Shown here: in pieces, positions 6,472 through 7,080 of the stretch
Layout: each line of letters begins with the position of its first letter
Numbering within the stretch: the stretch's first letter is position 1
Source of the DNA: Pseudomonadota bacterium
GTDB taxonomy: Bacteria; Pseudomonadota; Alphaproteobacteria; Acetobacterales; Acetobacteraceae
Length of the DNA: 7,080 nt
Assembly (NCBI GenBank): GCA_021808185.1
Contig: JAKBCB010000185.1
Coordinates: forward strand, 1-7,080
Direction: 5' to 3'
Position numbers and translations under genes: made by a program
Notes under the pieces: model-generated
Database searches by the model: none
Told to the model about the DNA's origin: nothing
Seen by the model: the letters and a program-made list of their open reading frames with translations, nothing else

Positions 6472-7080
6472 TCAAGCGTGGCGCCCGCGCCGCAGCGCGG
6501 CGGCCAGCACGCCAGCACAGACCACCGGGGCAATCCCGAGCCGCAGCACCAGCCCGATCGGCCGGCACAGCAGCGGCGTCGCATAGCCCGCCACCAGCAG
6601 AGGCATCTCGCGCCGCTCCAGGCCCTGCTCACGGGCATCGGCGAGCAGCCAGGCCCCGGCGAGGCCGAGCAGCATCAGGTCGTAGAGCAGCAACACCGGC
6701 AGGGCCAGCAGCGTCGCCGCGAGCAGCGCCGCCGCGCGCAGCGGCAGCGCCGCCCGGCGCCAGAACAGCCATGCCATCCCGGCCGCCGCGACCACGCCCA
6801 CCAGCGCCTGCACGGCGTAGGCAAGTGTCGCGGAGGCGCCCAGCATCCGCGCCGCCGCGAACACCGTGATCCGCCCCGCCAGCTCGATCCGCTCGGTCGC
6901 GAAGGTGCCGAACGAGCCAAGAAAAACCGGAAAGAACGCCGTCCAGGTGGCGGAGCCGAACACCAGCCAGGACAGCAGGATCAGCCCCCCCGCCCCCAGC
7001 ACCGCGCCGCCGATGGCGCGGAAATGCCGCCCGGCCAGCAGTGCCACCGGGATCAGCAGCCCCAGATGCGGCTTGAAGAT
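6472..7080 (-). CDS. Membrane glycosyltransferase of the GT87/DUF2029 type, C-terminal part
   Basis: The last 202 codons of an integral membrane protein whose N-terminus lies beyond the right edge. The visible part starts IFKPHLGLLIPVALLAGRHF, close to the KPxLGLLxPxALLAGRxxR loop of polyprenyl-phosphate-dependent mannosyltransferase-like GT87 proteins. Several hydrophobic segments follow: around 24-43 (GGAVLGAGGLILLSWLVFGS), 87-106, 116-146 (containing LPVLLLYDLMLLGLAGAWLL) and 168-195. The LLYDLMLL stretch matches the conserved 'YDL' region of the family. The protein ends LAAALRRGRHA, a basic tail probably on the cytoplasmic side. It would use a lipid-linked sugar at the inner membrane; the acceptor is unknown. 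The stop is 118 bp before the lipoprotein start, with a candidate promoter between, so co-transcription is uncertain. The family call rests on motif memory and topology only. Confidence 0.72.
   Translation of the reverse strand: MFKPHLGLLIPVALLAGRHFRAIGGAVLGAGGLILLSWLVFGSATWTAFFPVFLGSFGTFATERIELAGRITVFAAARMLGASATLAYAVQALVGVVAAAGMAWLFWRRAALPLRAAALLAATLLALPVLLLYDLMLLGLAGAWLLADAREQGLERREMPLLVAGYATPLLCRPIGLVLRLGIAPVVCAGVLAAALRRGRHA

Overview
The window is GC-rich, gene-dense bacterial chromosome. The GyrA type, the SPOR lipoprotein and the TPR-glycosyltransferase point to an alphaproteobacterium, perhaps of the Acetobacteraceae. That placement is an inference from protein style and base composition, not a database match. 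No phage, insertion sequence, CRISPR array or integrase is visible.

Left part (1-2441, all minus strand). Read in the direction of transcription, this is a complete tRNA-Leu(CAA), then a possible 11-residue leader peptide, a 483-residue TPR-glycosyltransferase, and the first 215 codons of gyrA, which runs off the left edge. Two GC-rich RNA hairpins lie in the 133 bp between the glycosyltransferase and gyrA. Another hairpin lies between the tRNA and the leader ORF.

Middle (2542-4173, plus strand). A single GMC-family FAD-dependent oxidoreductase has the complete set of family motifs. It is divergent from the tRNA across about 100 bp, and no partner genes that would name its substrate are in view.

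Right part (4205-7080, minus strand). In order of transcription these are the C-terminal 202 codons of a membrane glycosyltransferase of the GT87/DUF2029 type (entering from the right edge), a lipoprotein with TPR repeats, a long Ala/Pro linker and a C-terminal SPOR domain, and trmO (tRNA t6A37 methyltransferase). trmO follows the lipoprotein gene after only 19 bp, so the two are probably one transcript. trmO and the GMC gene converge with 31 bp between their stop codons.

Most of the window is housekeeping or common accessory enzyme genes. I do not see a new multi-gene system. The items most worth a second look are small: the leader ORF whose stop overlaps the glycosyltransferase start (ATGA), the strand-specific hairpins ahead of gyrA and ahead of the leader ORF, and the lipoprotein's TPR-linker-SPOR architecture.
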